64,000 bases of DNA from contig NZ_ALMY01000022.1 in NCBI RefSeq assembly GCF_000440115.1, forward strand, positions 59,367-123,366, read 5' to 3'. This document shows positions 56,486-64,000 of the stretch, piece after piece. The position numbers and the translations under genes were made by a program. Position 1 is the stretch's first letter; each line of letters opens with the position of its first letter. Under the pieces are notes generated by a model. The model did no database searches. It saw nothing but the letters and a program-made list of their open reading frames with translations, and was not told the origin of the DNA. The DNA is from Streptococcus suis YS56. Lineage in GTDB: Bacteria > Bacillota > Bacilli > Lactobacillales > Streptococcaceae.

Positions 56486-56960
56486 TCTTTCTAATCTCCT
56501 CACTAACAATTTCTGGAACATAAGGGCCTATGTCCTGTTTGAAATACAGCAATTCTCGAACCTGGCTGGATGATACGAACTTAAGCTCTGGCTTGGCGAT
56601 TAAATAAATAGTTTCCAAATCTGGCGCCAACTGACGATTGTAAAAATCAAAACTTGACTCGTATTCCAAATCGGTCGCATTACGCAATCCTCGGACCAAA
56701 TGTGTTACTCCATAGCGCTTAGCTACATCGACTACCAATTCATTTTCAGACAGAACGACCTCGATATTCACCATTCCTACAAAAAGCTTCTCCAAAATGG
56801 CTTTTCTCTCCAAGCCTGTCAAGAGTCCTGCCTTTTTAGGATTGGTAAAAACTCCCACATATAATTTATCAAATAGTCCACTCGCTCGTTCAATTAAGTC
56901 CAAGTGTCCATTGGTAATGGGGTCAAATGAGCCCGTAAATAATCCAATCTTATCTGACAT
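56472..56960 (-). CDS. coaD: Phosphopantetheine adenylyltransferase
   Basis: Fourth step of CoA synthesis: 4'-phosphopantetheine + ATP gives dephospho-CoA. The 162-residue nucleotidyltransferase has the substrate motif [19 protein letters not shown] with the TNGH His, and [14 protein letters not shown] and [13 protein letters not shown] near the end. It overlaps rsmD (upstream) by 11 bases and sepM (downstream) by 14 bases, so all three are coupled. Confidence 0.97.
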   Translation of the reverse strand: MSDKIGLFTGSFDPITNGHLDLIERASGLFDKLYVGVFTNPKKAGLLTGLERKAILEKLFVGMVNIEVVLSENELVVDVAKRYGVTHLVRGLRNATDLEYESSFDFYNRQLAPDLETIYLIAKPELKFVSSSQVRELLYFKQDIGPYVPEIVSEEIRKNEEK

Positions 56961-57489
56961 ATACTGTTACCTTACTAATTCCGTAGAGTTTCTCTTTCCA
57001 TATCCCCAGCTCTGCTATTTCCTCAGGAAGAGAGACCGCCTTATCCGTTTCGCAGACTACCATAACATCATCTGCTAGTAAGTCACGGCGACAAAGTTCT
57101 GTTATCACTTCTTCAATTTCCTGCTCTGCATAAGGAGGGTCCAAGAATACCAGGTCGAAAGGACCTTCCACACTGTTCAAAGCCTGTCTAGCTTCCATTG
57201 CTAGAAGCTGAAATTTATCTGCTTCCTTAGTCATTGCAATATTTTCACGGATAATGGCTTGTGCTCGTCGATCTCGCTCAACCAGAACTGCTGACTCCAT
57301 GCCACGAGATATAGCCTCGATAGATAAACCACCACTGCCGGCGTACAAGTCAAGAACTCTACCACCCTCAAAATAGGGACCAATCATATTGAACATGGCT
57401 CCACGGACCTTATCCGATGTCGGTCTGGTTGTTTTTCCATCTAACGTTTTCAGTGGTCTTCCACCATAGCTTCCCGATACAATTCTCAT
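56950..57489 (-). CDS. rsmD: 16S rRNA (guanine-966-N2) methyltransferase RsmD
   Basis: A 179-residue SAM methylase with [27 protein letters not shown] (motif I) and [13 protein letters not shown] (catalytic D/NPPY motif). It methylates G966 of 16S rRNA. It opens with [15 protein letters not shown] and leads the rsmD-coaD-sepM operon, a layout common in Firmicutes. The promoter likely lies in the 300-base gap upstream. Confidence 0.95.
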   Translation of the reverse strand: MRIVSGSYGGRPLKTLDGKTTRPTSDKVRGAMFNMIGPYFEGGRVLDLYAGSGGLSIEAISRGMESAVLVERDRRAQAIIRENIAMTKEADKFQLLAMEARQALNSVEGPFDLVFLDPPYAEQEIEEVITELCRRDLLADDVMVVCETDKAVSLPEEIAELGIWKEKLYGISKVTVYVR

Positions 57490-57796
57490 AAGGTATATTA
57501 TAGCAAAAAATGAAGCTCGTTGCTGAAACCAAGTGCACTTCCTGCTTTCCTTTTTGCACCAACTTTTTCAACCTTCTACCAAATATGCTCTCAACCGCTA
57601 TAGCAGGAAATCATTCTCGCGCTATTCAACAAAATGATAAAAATAAAAAGCAAGGAAATTCTGTTTTACGCGAAATTCCTCACTCTTATCGTACGTATTT
57701 AAACTAGATCGTTACAAGAAAAAATTAGTGTTAAAATACAAATAGCTATTTTTTCCAGTATGCTAATACGCCATAAAGAACCAGTAGCTAAAAAGC
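57490..57796. other. 307-base gap without a convincing gene
   Basis: Between rsmD and the membrane-anchored protein gene. It is AT-rich, with a -10-like TATAAT-type stretch near 57490-57500 for the rsmD operon. A plus-strand frame of 65 codons (57510-57707) has no ribosome binding site and no family match, so I do not call it. Confidence 0.6.
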
Positions 57797-58519
57797 CTAC
57801 GGATTATCTGGTGAACTCTCGTCAGCTGTTGGAACTGTTTCCACTGACTCAACCAGGCTAGTTGTTGAATCTGTCATTTCCTCCGGTGTTTCAGAAACTG
57901 TTGGAGTTTCTACCACAGGTGCTCCTTCACTGGTCGGAGGGACCGAAGTGCTTGTACTAGTTGACGCCACGCTGCTTGTATACTGGCTTGTTGAAGTCAC
58001 ACTTTGGTTTCCATATATATTTTGATTAGGTACTACATAAGATTCTTGTGAGGTCTCACTAGCTTCAGCAAGGTCCGTTGACTGACTGGTCCCTGTTTCA
58101 GATTTTTTTTTCTCATCAGCTACTTTTTGGACTGCTTCCGCCCTGACCAACTCCGCTTTTAGCTTAGCCTGTGTTTGAGCATCTGTCTGCTGTCCCACTA
58201 GCTCTTTTACTTGGTCAATCCGTTTCTGTAATGCTGCTTTTTTAGTCGCATCCGTAACCTTGTTTACTGCAGATTGTGCCTCTGCAAGTTTCTCTTCAGT
58301 ATGTGTTCCTTCTAATACAATGACAGCATTCTCAGCATCCTGAAATACTGTATCAACCGTTTTTTTCTGATTGGGCACTTGCTGTACTGTCTTTGTATCA
58401 CTTGTTTCGCTTTGAGCATTTTTATACCAACTAGCGCCTAAGCTAATCAATAAAATAAGTCCCATAAAAGAAATAATGCCAATTTCTGCCAATGACAACT
58501 TTTCAAATTTCTTTTCCAT
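57797..58519 (-). CDS. Membrane-anchored protein with helical repeat and Ser/Thr-rich tail
   Basis: A 240-residue protein I cannot assign. A single N-terminal helix (about 13-31) anchors it, probably with the rest outside. Residues about 55-110 form a helical segment (DAENAVIVLEGTHTEEKLAEAQSAVNKVTDATKKAALQKRIDQVKE) like repeats in surface proteins and bacterial toxins' Ig-like modules; a charged coiled coil follows. From about 150 on it is very rich in Ser, Thr, Val, Pro and Glu. No LPXTG motif. It may be a cell-wall or septal linker. Monocistronic. Confidence 0.68.
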   Translation of the reverse strand: MEKKFEKLSLAEIGIISFMGLILLISLGASWYKNAQSETSDTKTVQQVPNQKKTVDTVFQDAENAVIVLEGTHTEEKLAEAQSAVNKVTDATKKAALQKRIDQVKELVGQQTDAQTQAKLKAELVRAEAVQKVADEKKKSETGTSQSTDLAEASETSQESYVVPNQNIYGNQSVTSTSQYTSSVASTSTSTSVPPTSEGAPVVETPTVSETPEEMTDSTTSLVESVETVPTADESSPDNP

Positions 58520-58575
58520 ATTTTTGCCCTTATCCGTCTTATTGCATAAGAAAACACTCTAGCCTACTGACAACG

Positions 58576-58965
58576 CTACTTAGTCGTTTTTACCTTACCA
58601 TTCCATCCATTTAGACCATAGCTTAAAATATAGATTTCGTTAAAGCCCTGTTTCTTCAGATGAAGGGCTGCAGGCGTTACCAACTGACCACGATCATTCT
58701 CATAGATTAAGACAGGTCTGTCCTTACGCAAAGCAGCTGTAGACTGGCGCAATTGCTGGTAAGGAATATTTCTCGCACCTAAGATATGCTTACGATTAAA
58801 CTCACTCGGGTCTCGCAGGTCAATCAACTGACCTCCGTGTATCTTTTCTGCAAATTCTGCATTATCAATCACAGTCGCTGCACGACGCAATCTCCAGTAA
58901 TTAAAACCCATCCAGGCTCCCAATACTGCCAAAAATACTAAAAATACCCAAAATGTTTCCATCAC
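58576..58965 (-). CDS. Rhodanese-like membrane protein lacking the active-site Cys
   Basis: A 129-residue protein with one N-terminal helix (about 5-24) and a rhodanese domain (LIDLRDPSEFNRKHILGARNIPY... ILSYGLNGW). Active rhodaneses have a Cys after the central strand; here the loop reads VLIYENDRGQLV with Glu, and the protein has no Cys at all. So it is not a sulfurtransferase by the normal mechanism and may be a scaffold or binding domain. It overlaps the upstream yqgQ gene by four bases (ATGA). Confidence 0.85.
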   Translation of the reverse strand: MMETFWVFLVFLAVLGAWMGFNYWRLRRAATVIDNAEFAEKIHGGQLIDLRDPSEFNRKHILGARNIPYQQLRQSTAALRKDRPVLIYENDRGQLVTPAALHLKKQGFNEIYILSYGLNGWNGKVKTTK

Positions 58966-59180
58966 TCATTCTCCCTTGATTTCTGATACTCTAATTCCAA
59001 ACGATGTTCACGTCGCAAAACCAATTCGGCCTCCATGTAGTCCATCCTATCCAGAAGACCAGCCTGATAAACGCGATTGAGCTCTATCTGCATCATCTCG
59101 ATGTCATAGAGACGATTGCCCATGTAAACAATAATACCGAAACCTTTTAGTAATTGTTGCACATCGTAAAGTCTTTTCAT
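58962..59180 (-). CDS. YqgQ-family small protein
   Basis: A 72-residue, fully helical, charged protein of the YqgQ (DUF910) family: MKRLYDVQQLLKGFGIIVYMGNRLYDIEMMQIELNRVYQAGLLD is typical. Function unknown. It leads a two-gene unit with the rhodanese-like gene (ATGA overlap), a pairing also found in other Firmicutes. Beyond it to the left of the next element there is about 110 bases of AT-rich sequence with the likely promoter. Confidence 0.88.
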   Translation of the reverse strand: MKRLYDVQQLLKGFGIIVYMGNRLYDIEMMQIELNRVYQAGLLDRMDYMEAELVLRREHRLELEYQKSRENE

Positions 59181-59288
59181 AAAAAAATTGTAGCAGAATT
59201 TTATAAGATTTTCAATATAAAAACTCAGTTGGAATTTATGAAACGCTTAAAAAGGAGTGGATAAATCACCAATATTATCCAAGTCTAA

Positions 59289-59448
59289 TATAGGCATTCA
59301 GTTTGCTTTTAGTACTCGCTCCAACTATCTGGGAGATAGTTGGAGACTGGGGATAAAGTGAACGATGTTCACGTCAAAAGCTGCAGGCATAACTGGAGTT
59401 AGGCAAAGCGAGTTAACGAAGTAATAAAAGATAAACTGAGTGCCTATA
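59289..59448. repeat. Small inverted-repeat element, copy 3 (160 bp)
   Basis: Shortest of the three copies. Left TATAGGCATTCAGTTTGCTT, right (read inward) TATAGGCACTCAGTTTATCT: the best preserved ends. The interior has three hairpins (CTCCAACTATC/GATAGTTGGAG, GTGAACGATGTTCAC, and the GCGAGTTAACGAAG end). The right end meets the stop codon of the response regulator at 59449. Confidence 0.85.
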
Positions 59449-60048
59449 TCATAACCAACCCTTTTCCTGTGCCACCTTAACAGCAGCCGTGCGGTTTTCT
59501 GCACCTAGCTTGGACAGGATTGAAGTCATATAGTTGCGGACTGTCCCATCAGACAGGTAGAGCTGGCTGGCGATTTCCTTATTGGACAGACCCTCTGCCA
59601 CCAGCTTGAGCAGTTGACTTTCTTGGTCCGTCAAGGGACTACGTTGGGTCAGGAGTATATCCATTAACTCCGGCGAATATTCCTTCCGCCCCGCCAAGAC
59701 TGTTTCAATGGTCCGCATAAGGTCCGAAATGGAGCGTTCCTTAAGCACATAGGCATCTACATCAACCTTGACCGCCCGCTCAAAATAGCCTGGTCGCTTG
59801 AAGGTGGTCATGATGACAACCTTGACGGGCAAGGATTTCGTTCGCACCCATTCCAAGACATCCAGCCCCGTCTTCTCAGGCATTTCAATGTCTAAGAGTA
59901 GCACATCTACTGGCTCTTTTTCCAAAAGAGCAAGGGCCTGACTGCCGTTTTCTGCCTGTAAAACAGCCTCAACCACATCTTGAAAGCCCAAGAGCTGACA
60001 GAGGGCATCCCGCAGCATCGCTTGATCTTCTGCGACTAAGATTCTCAT
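59449..60048 (-). CDS. LuxR-family response regulator (DesR-like)
   Basis: A 199-residue NarL/LuxR-type regulator. Receiver domain: phospho-Asp D53 in [15 protein letters not shown], with T/K switch residues downstream ([13 protein letters not shown]). DNA-binding domain (about 140-199): [49 protein letters not shown]. It is the last gene of the ABC-kinase-regulator operon and overlaps the kinase gene by four bases. A likely binding site lies in front of the operon (62841-62858), so autoregulation is probable. Confidence 0.93.
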   Translation of the reverse strand: MRILVAEDQAMLRDALCQLLGFQDVVEAVLQAENGSQALALLEKEPVDVLLLDIEMPEKTGLDVLEWVRTKSLPVKVVIMTTFKRPGYFERAVKVDVDAYVLKERSISDLMRTIETVLAGRKEYSPELMDILLTQRSPLTDQESQLLKLVAEGLSNKEIASQLYLSDGTVRNYMTSILSKLGAENRTAAVKVAQEKGWL

Positions 60049-61139
60049 TCTACCACCTCCTTAAGCGGAATTCGTATGGACAGGCGGGTTGGGTGAGCCA
60101 GAGAAAGAAATTCCAAGCTCCCCTGCACCGTCACCAGCCTATCCTTTATGGTATGCAATTCTTGACCGGTTAACTGGGCAAAGCCCACACCATTGTCTTC
60201 GTAGTGCAAGACTAATTCTTGCTGGTCTTCTTCAAATATCAAACGACACTTGCTAGCCTGGCTATGTTTGAGCAGGTTATTAGCCAACTCTCTCAGCACC
60301 ATAGCCAGTTTGTTCTGGACAGGCAAGCTGAGCTGCTCTGCTATTTCCCCACCCAAAACGACCAAGTCCACACCTGCCAAGTCCAACATCTGTTGCAAAA
60401 TCTGGAGTTCCTCTGCCACGGTGTGCTGCTTGAGGGACTGGACAATCTGGCGGACGTCCTGCATGGAGTCCTTGGCTAAGGTCTGGAGCTCCTGCACTTC
60501 CTTCTTAGCCTGGTCAATCTGGTCGTGGTCCAAAAGGGTTTTGACCAGCTCCGCCTTGACGGACAGCATGGCAAAGACATGGCCCAGAGTGTCGTGCAAG
60601 TCCTGACCGATGCGGTTGCGTTCGTTCTCAGCAAGCAGGAGGTTAATGGAAGCATTTTGCTCCTGGATCCGTTGCTGGAGAGCTTCCCGCTTGGTTTCAA
60701 TCCAGCTGAAAATCAGCAAGGCCAGGCCGAAAAAGTGAATGATGAGTGTAAAGGCCCGCATCTCAAAGGGGACAGGACCAAAGAGAGCCCAGAGGACAAT
60801 GGCCAGCAACAAGATCCCATAGGACACCGTCCGATAGGTCGGCCGAGTTTCCTTATAATACCAGCCTATCATATTGGACAGGTTGAAAATAAAGAGGGAA
60901 AACTGCAGATTGCCCCAAAAGCTCATAACGGCTATATAGGCAATCAGGTAAAACCAGCCCAGCATGGAGTAGAGCTTGTGGTCCGTGTAAAAGAGAGAAC
61001 AATAGACCAAGGCAAAGAGAATGGTTGCTAGAACCACAGCCGTTGGATTTGGACTATACTGGGCGTAATAAAGCGGAAAATAGAGAAAGACCATGCCCAC
61101 GAAGAACATGAGTGGTATCTTTCTTTTTTCAAAAATCAT
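60045..61139 (-). CDS. Sensor histidine kinase (DesK-like, HisKA_3)
   Basis: A 364-residue kinase. Five or six N-terminal helices (about 8-146), then the HisKA_3 dimerisation helix with phospho-acceptor H182 in [16 protein letters not shown], and an ATPase domain (about 265-364) with [12 protein letters not shown] and DNGVG as N and G1 boxes. No large outer domain, so it probably senses the membrane itself, such as damage or fluidity, or the activity of the linked ABC exporter. Translationally coupled to the regulator gene. Confidence 0.92.
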   Translation of the reverse strand: MIFEKRKIPLMFFVGMVFLYFPLYYAQYSPNPTAVVLATILFALVYCSLFYTDHKLYSMLGWFYLIAYIAVMSFWGNLQFSLFIFNLSNMIGWYYKETRPTYRTVSYGILLLAIVLWALFGPVPFEMRAFTLIIHFFGLALLIFSWIETKREALQQRIQEQNASINLLLAENERNRIGQDLHDTLGHVFAMLSVKAELVKTLLDHDQIDQAKKEVQELQTLAKDSMQDVRQIVQSLKQHTVAEELQILQQMLDLAGVDLVVLGGEIAEQLSLPVQNKLAMVLRELANNLLKHSQASKCRLIFEEDQQELVLHYEDNGVGFAQLTGQELHTIKDRLVTVQGSLEFLSLAHPTRLSIRIPLKEVVE

Positions 61140-61147
61140 GGGTCACC

Positions 61148-61879
61148 TCACTGCTGTTCAGATTTTCTATGAATAGCCAGAGCAATTCCTAAGAAAATTA
61201 TGGCATATCCTAGGACAATTAGCAAGGATTTCCAGAGAAAATCTCCCTCTTGAGCATAGGTGGTCACCAACTGATTGACATGGTAGCTGGGCATGAGTTT
61301 GCAGATTCGCTGCACCCAGTCAGGAAAGAGGGAAACAGGCATCCAAGAGCCACCCATGATAGCCAGAACAAAGTAGAGCAAGTTGGCCACCACCGACATG
61401 GTTTGTTCCGACTGGATTTGTACCAAAAGCAAGCCAATGGCTAGAAATACGATAGAGGTTACTAAAAGCAAGAGGGCCGAAATTACCCATTCTTGAGCTG
61501 TCATCTCTACTCCCTTGACCAAGCCTCCGACCGCAAAGACAATGGCGATGGAAGATACAAAGCAGAGAAAGACCCGTACAATTTTGGATAGATAATATTT
61601 CCAGATTGGAAGTGGAGAATGTTGTAGGAAGGTCAACCAGCTATTATTTCTATCCTCTGCCAGCATCATGGGAAAAGTAAAGAGAGCAAAGCCTGACATG
61701 GAAAATCCTGTCATGGTTAACATATAAGACTGAATAAAGGCCTTTTGCAAGTTCTCATAACCTAAGTCAACCGTCGAAGAAAAAATCAGGAAAAAGATGA
61801 CAGGCATGCCGATAGATAGGAGAAAAACTCCCAAACTCCTAGATAATTTTAAAGCCTCTACTTGAACCAATGCTTTCAT
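61148..61879 (-). CDS. ABC-2 type transporter permease
   Basis: A 243-residue ABC-2 permease with six helices: typical early VEALKLSRSLGVFLLSIGMPVIFFLIFSS, FPMMLAEDRNNSWLTFLQHSPLP in the first cytoplasmic loop, and ILGYAI... type helix at the end. The partner of the ATPase encoded directly upstream (four-base overlap). Layout ABC ATPase-permease-kinase-regulator resembles the B. subtilis YvfR/YvfS-YvfT/YvfU unit and other bacteriocin or lipid-stress exporters. Confidence 0.9.
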   Translation of the reverse strand: MKALVQVEALKLSRSLGVFLLSIGMPVIFFLIFSSTVDLGYENLQKAFIQSYMLTMTGFSMSGFALFTFPMMLAEDRNNSWLTFLQHSPLPIWKYYLSKIVRVFLCFVSSIAIVFAVGGLVKGVEMTAQEWVISALLLLVTSIVFLAIGLLLVQIQSEQTMSVVANLLYFVLAIMGGSWMPVSLFPDWVQRICKLMPSYHVNQLVTTYAQEGDFLWKSLLIVLGYAIIFLGIALAIHRKSEQQ

Positions 61880-62754
61880 GCTTCTTCCTCCCTTGTCTTG
61901 TCAAATAGGCTGTTGAGCAGGGTTTTGTTCTGCACCTCTAAGTCTGAAATCCGACAACCTGCTTCCTGCAAATTCGCCCAAACCTGCTCAATAGCTCGGG
62001 TCTTGAAGCTGACCGTGTCCTGCTTATAGCTGATGTTATCAATTGCATCTAAGCCCTCTACTACCGTCGCAAAACGGATTGGCAGTGCTACTTCTTTTTC
62101 CTGCTCCTCACTTCGCATGGCAAATGGCGTCGTATCCCGCAAGAGCCTACCCTGGTGCAAGACCAAAATCCGCTCTGCCGTATGCTCCACTTCCTCGATG
62201 TAGTGGCTGGTATAAAAAATGGTCACGCCCTTTTCCTTCAAGTCATGGACAATCTCCCAGAAACGCTGACGGGTCGACGTATCCATGCCCGCCGTCGGTT
62301 CGTCCAAAAAGAGCAACTTTGGCTTGCCAATCAGACAGATGACAAAGGCCAAGAGTCGCTTCTGACCACCCGATAGCTTGCCTGCCAGCTGATTTTTTTG
62401 CTCTGGGGAAAAGCGGAGCAGGCTGTTGATTTCCACATCTGTCAGACTGTCCTTGTAGATAGCTTGGAAAAAGCGGAGCAATTCCCTGACCTTCAAGTCC
62501 GTTGGAATGGCATTTTCTTGTGGCAAGACTGCCACCCTTTCTTTATTGGACCGTGCCTGTGGAGCTAGACCGTCCAATAAAACTTGCCCTTTCGTCGCCT
62601 TTCTATCACCCAGCAAACAAGACATAAGCGTTGTTTTCCCAGCCCCGTTGGGACCAATCAAGGCCACACATTCCCCTGACTGTATCTCAAAAGAAATATC
62701 AGACAAAATGGTCCGTCCTTTGATGACTTTTTCTAGTGCTCGTACTTCTATCAT
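61876..62754 (-). CDS. ABC transporter ATP-binding protein
   Basis: A 292-residue ATPase of the drug-exporter (DrrA/CcmA-like) type: Walker A GPNGAGKTT, signature LSGGQKR, Walker B LLFLDEPT and H-loop TSHYIEE. The last ~80 residues form the accessory domain common to this group. It is the first gene of the four-gene operon; ATG at 62754. Upstream, a -10-like TATACT (62797-62792) and an 18-bp dyad suggest control by the operon's own response regulator. Confidence 0.92.
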   Translation of the reverse strand: MIEVRALEKVIKGRTILSDISFEIQSGECVALIGPNGAGKTTLMSCLLGDRKATKGQVLLDGLAPQARSNKERVAVLPQENAIPTDLKVRELLRFFQAIYKDSLTDVEINSLLRFSPEQKNQLAGKLSGGQKRLLAFVICLIGKPKLLFLDEPTAGMDTSTRQRFWEIVHDLKEKGVTIFYTSHYIEEVEHTAERILVLHQGRLLRDTTPFAMRSEEQEKEVALPIRFATVVEGLDAIDNISYKQDTVSFKTRAIEQVWANLQEAGCRISDLEVQNKTLLNSLFDKTREEEA

Positions 62755-62840
62755 CTTTCTACCTCCTATTTCCTAAACATCTTACATAGATAGTATATCT
62801 CGAAAAAGGAAGCCCCGCTAGAAGCCTTTGTCATGGACTC

Positions 62841-62858
62841 ATGTGACAAATGTCATAT
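62841..62858. promoter_or_regulatory. Dyad upstream of the ABC/two-component operon
   Basis: ATGTGACA-AA-TGTCATAT: half-sites match in seven of eight positions. It lies about 45 bases before the likely -10 box, a position suited to an activator such as the operon's LuxR-type regulator. Confidence 0.6.
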
Positions 62859-62871
62859 TAAAGATTGCAGC

Positions 62872-62893
62872 AAAAAAGAGTCCTACTGGACCC
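62872..62893 (-). terminator. dpr terminator
   Basis: Minus strand GGGTCC-AGTA-GGACTC then TTTTTT (one G-U pair), about ten bases after the dpr stop. Confidence 0.85.
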
Positions 62894-62902
62894 TTCATCT
62901 AT

Positions 62903-63421
62903 TTACAACTTAGGTGCTTGACCAAGTTCTGCTTGCAACATCCAAATATGTTTTTCAATACTAGCCTTAGCCACATTGAAAATGTCGTTGGTTACGCTGT
63001 CACCTTCTTCATCACTGACATCAAAACCTTTTTGGAACAAATCAGCTAAATAACGGAAAACATCCACCACACGCGCCAGTTGCTCTTCCATCGTCAAGCT
63101 ATAATCCCCAGGAACCTCTTTCAGCTGACTATATTCAGAAAATTCTTTCAGTGTTGAGAACGGCGCACCACCTAAGGTGATTAAACGCTCACTCATCTCA
63201 TCCAAATAGCCATCAATTTCTTCCATATATTCATCCATCTTTGGATGCCAAATCATAAAGCCACGACCACGCATATACCAATGAACTTGATGGAGGATAG
63301 AATGGGCTACTGATAAATCGGCCACCGCTTGATTCAAAACAGCCTTAGAATCAGCCAGTGATGGACGCGGGCTGAAGGAAGCAATTTCTGCTGGAGATTG
63401 ATAATATTTTTGTTTCATCAT
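62903..63421 (-). CDS. dpr: Dps-like iron-storage and peroxide resistance protein Dpr
   Basis: A 172-residue ferritin-like protein forming a 12-mer shell that oxidises and stores iron, protecting DNA from Fenton chemistry. The intersubunit ferroxidase residues are in [27 protein letters not shown] (His, His, Asp, Glu). The sequence reads like S. suis Dpr. Its promoter is fused with a perfect PerR operator, so peroxide and iron should induce it. Two ATGs stand in a row at 63421 and 63418; the first is used here. Confidence 0.97.
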   Translation of the reverse strand: MMKQKYYQSPAEIASFSPRPSLADSKAVLNQAVADLSVAHSILHQVHWYMRGRGFMIWHPKMDEYMEEIDGYLDEMSERLITLGGAPFSTLKEFSEYSQLKEVPGDYSLTMEEQLARVVDVFRYLADLFQKGFDVSDEEGDSVTNDIFNVAKASIEKHIWMLQAELGQAPKL

Positions 63422-63433
63422 ATATCATCCTTT

Positions 63434-63477
63434 CTTTTATTTATAATTATTATAAATAAAAGAAGGAAAAATTGCAA
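63434..63477 (-). promoter_or_regulatory. dpr promoter with embedded PerR operator
   Basis: Minus-strand -35 TTGCAA (63477-63472), 17 bases, -10 TATAAT (63454-63449). The -10 is inside TTATAATTATTATAA (63441-63455), an exact match to the PerR consensus TTATAATNATTATAA. The symmetry extends to 29 bp (63434-63462, half-site CTTTTATTTATAAT). PerR binding would cover the -10 element. Confidence 0.93.
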
Positions 63478-63590
63478 GAACGGGAGTTTGACAGTTTGAA
63501 TGACACAAAAGTGCCACAAACGTTGATGTGATGCTATTTTTTTTGTCAAATTTTCGTATATATTAATTGCGTACTTTTTTCGTACTGTGG

Positions 63591-63596
63591 TATAAT
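63591..63596 (+). promoter_or_regulatory. Transposase promoter -10
   Basis: TATAAT with a TTGCGT -35 (63567-63572, 18-base spacer); the leader to ATG 63615 is short. The GTACTTTTTTCGTAC inverted repeat (63571-63585) lies in the spacer and may be part of the IS end. Confidence 0.6.
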
Positions 63597-63614
63597 AGAG
63601 TGAGGTGCGAATCT

Positions 63615-64000
63615 ATGAGAGTTAAAAAATCAGTATCTAAAAATACAATCAATTATGCCATTATCAAAGATATTAAAGTTGGAAATAAAAGAACTTCTAC
63701 CATTGTCGAAAATCTCGGCAATCATGAAACTCTTCAACAGCTACATCCCGAAATGGAACCAATGGAATGGGCAAAATTGCGGGCTAAAGAGTTAACCGAA
63801 CTCGATAAAGAAGATAAACAAGAAATCTTAATCAAACTTCATGAGAATAGGCAGTTGAAACAGGACCAACGAAATGAGTATCATGGGGGATATTTGTTTC
63901 TACAGAATATCTATTATCAGTTGGGCTTGGATAAAATCTGTCGCGATATTCAGAAAAGGTATCACTTTAGTTTTCACTTAGATACCATTCTGTCTCGTCT
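63615..64000 (+). mobile_element. IS1634-like transposase, 5' part (cut by window end)
   Basis: The frame starts MRVKKSVSKNTINYAIIKDIKVGNKRTST and stays open for the visible 128 codons. The N-terminal pattern (VKxSxSKN..IIK....GxxxTxIVExLGxxxxL) is that of the IS1634/IS1549 branch of DDE transposases, seen in many streptococcal ISs. The DDE catalytic residues lie beyond the window, so I cannot tell whether the element is intact. Its left inverted repeat is probably near 63560-63585. It sits 190 bases upstream of dpr and points away from it. Confidence 0.78.

Noticed and set aside
57510..57707. 65-codon frame in the rsmD upstream gap
   Set aside because: No ribosome binding site and no recognised family; composition not clearly coding.

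Overview
The window is low-GC Firmicute DNA with the gene content and gene style of a Streptococcus, and the closest match I recognise is Streptococcus suis or a near relative. Reasons: a Dpr-type iron-storage protein that reads like the S. suis protein, EF-Tu and other housekeeping proteins of streptococcal type, a competence sigma-factor box (TACGAATA) in front of the prepilin peptidase, UGA-frameshifted prfB, ppc next to ftsW, and a SepM-type pheromone protease. Almost everything is core genome. I see no rRNA, tRNA, CRISPR array, prophage or defence island. One insertion sequence is cut by the right edge.

Layout. 1-7.6 kb: end of feoB with its small cysteine-rich partner, then on the minus strand ftsE-ftsX, prfB, queG, a VanZ-like protein and a TM2 protein; one plus-strand two-helix membrane protein follows. 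7.6-14.6 kb: a calcium-type P-type ATPase under a manganese (yybP-ykoY) riboswitch, a DUF1934 protein, a TSUP permease, and a plus-strand HD hydrolase/HAD phosphatase pair. 14.6-23.6 kb: tpiA, tuf, an ECF-type sigma factor with its anti-sigma protein, ppc, ftsW, and a lipoprotein/ECF-S pair. 23.7-29 kb, plus strand: a GH25 muramidase, TPP-riboswitch-controlled thiT, a DUF368 lipid-carrier transporter, ybaK, a histidine phosphatase and lysS. 29-36.6 kb: an LLM flavin oxidoreductase behind a 26-bp palindromic operator, a MacAB-like efflux operon, gor, a cyclase-family hydrolase, and bioY behind a BirA operator. 36.6-48 kb: small conserved proteins, two U32 proteins (tRNA hydroxylation), MerR regulator, ppaC, M3 peptidase, pflA, a CBS-domain membrane protein, a YlmA-type ATPase and mnmM. 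48-52.9 kb: cclA (competence), pncB-nadE (NAD salvage), trpB under a Trp T-box. 52.9-59.2 kb, minus strand: a run of tightly packed genes (vanZ-like, rlmN, yutD; rsmD-coaD-sepM; yqgQ-rhodanese-like, and a membrane-anchored Ser/Thr-rich protein). 59.4-62.8 kb: an ABC exporter with a DesK/DesR-like two-component system in one operon. 62.9-63.5 kb: dpr under a PerR operator. 63.6 kb to the end: an IS1634-like transposase.

The most informative material is regulatory: three RNA switches (Mn2+, TPP, Trp T-box), operators for BirA, PerR and ComX, a long palindrome inside the LLM promoter, and the prfB frameshift. Three copies of one small inverted-repeat element (7662-7918, 14361-14635, 59289-59448) each end exactly at the stop codon of the neighbouring minus-strand gene. 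The sigma gene at 18066-18563 has a strong ribosome binding site but an ATC where its start codon should be. I did not find a large undescribed system; the best leads are the repeat family, the sigma start and the operators without an identified regulator.
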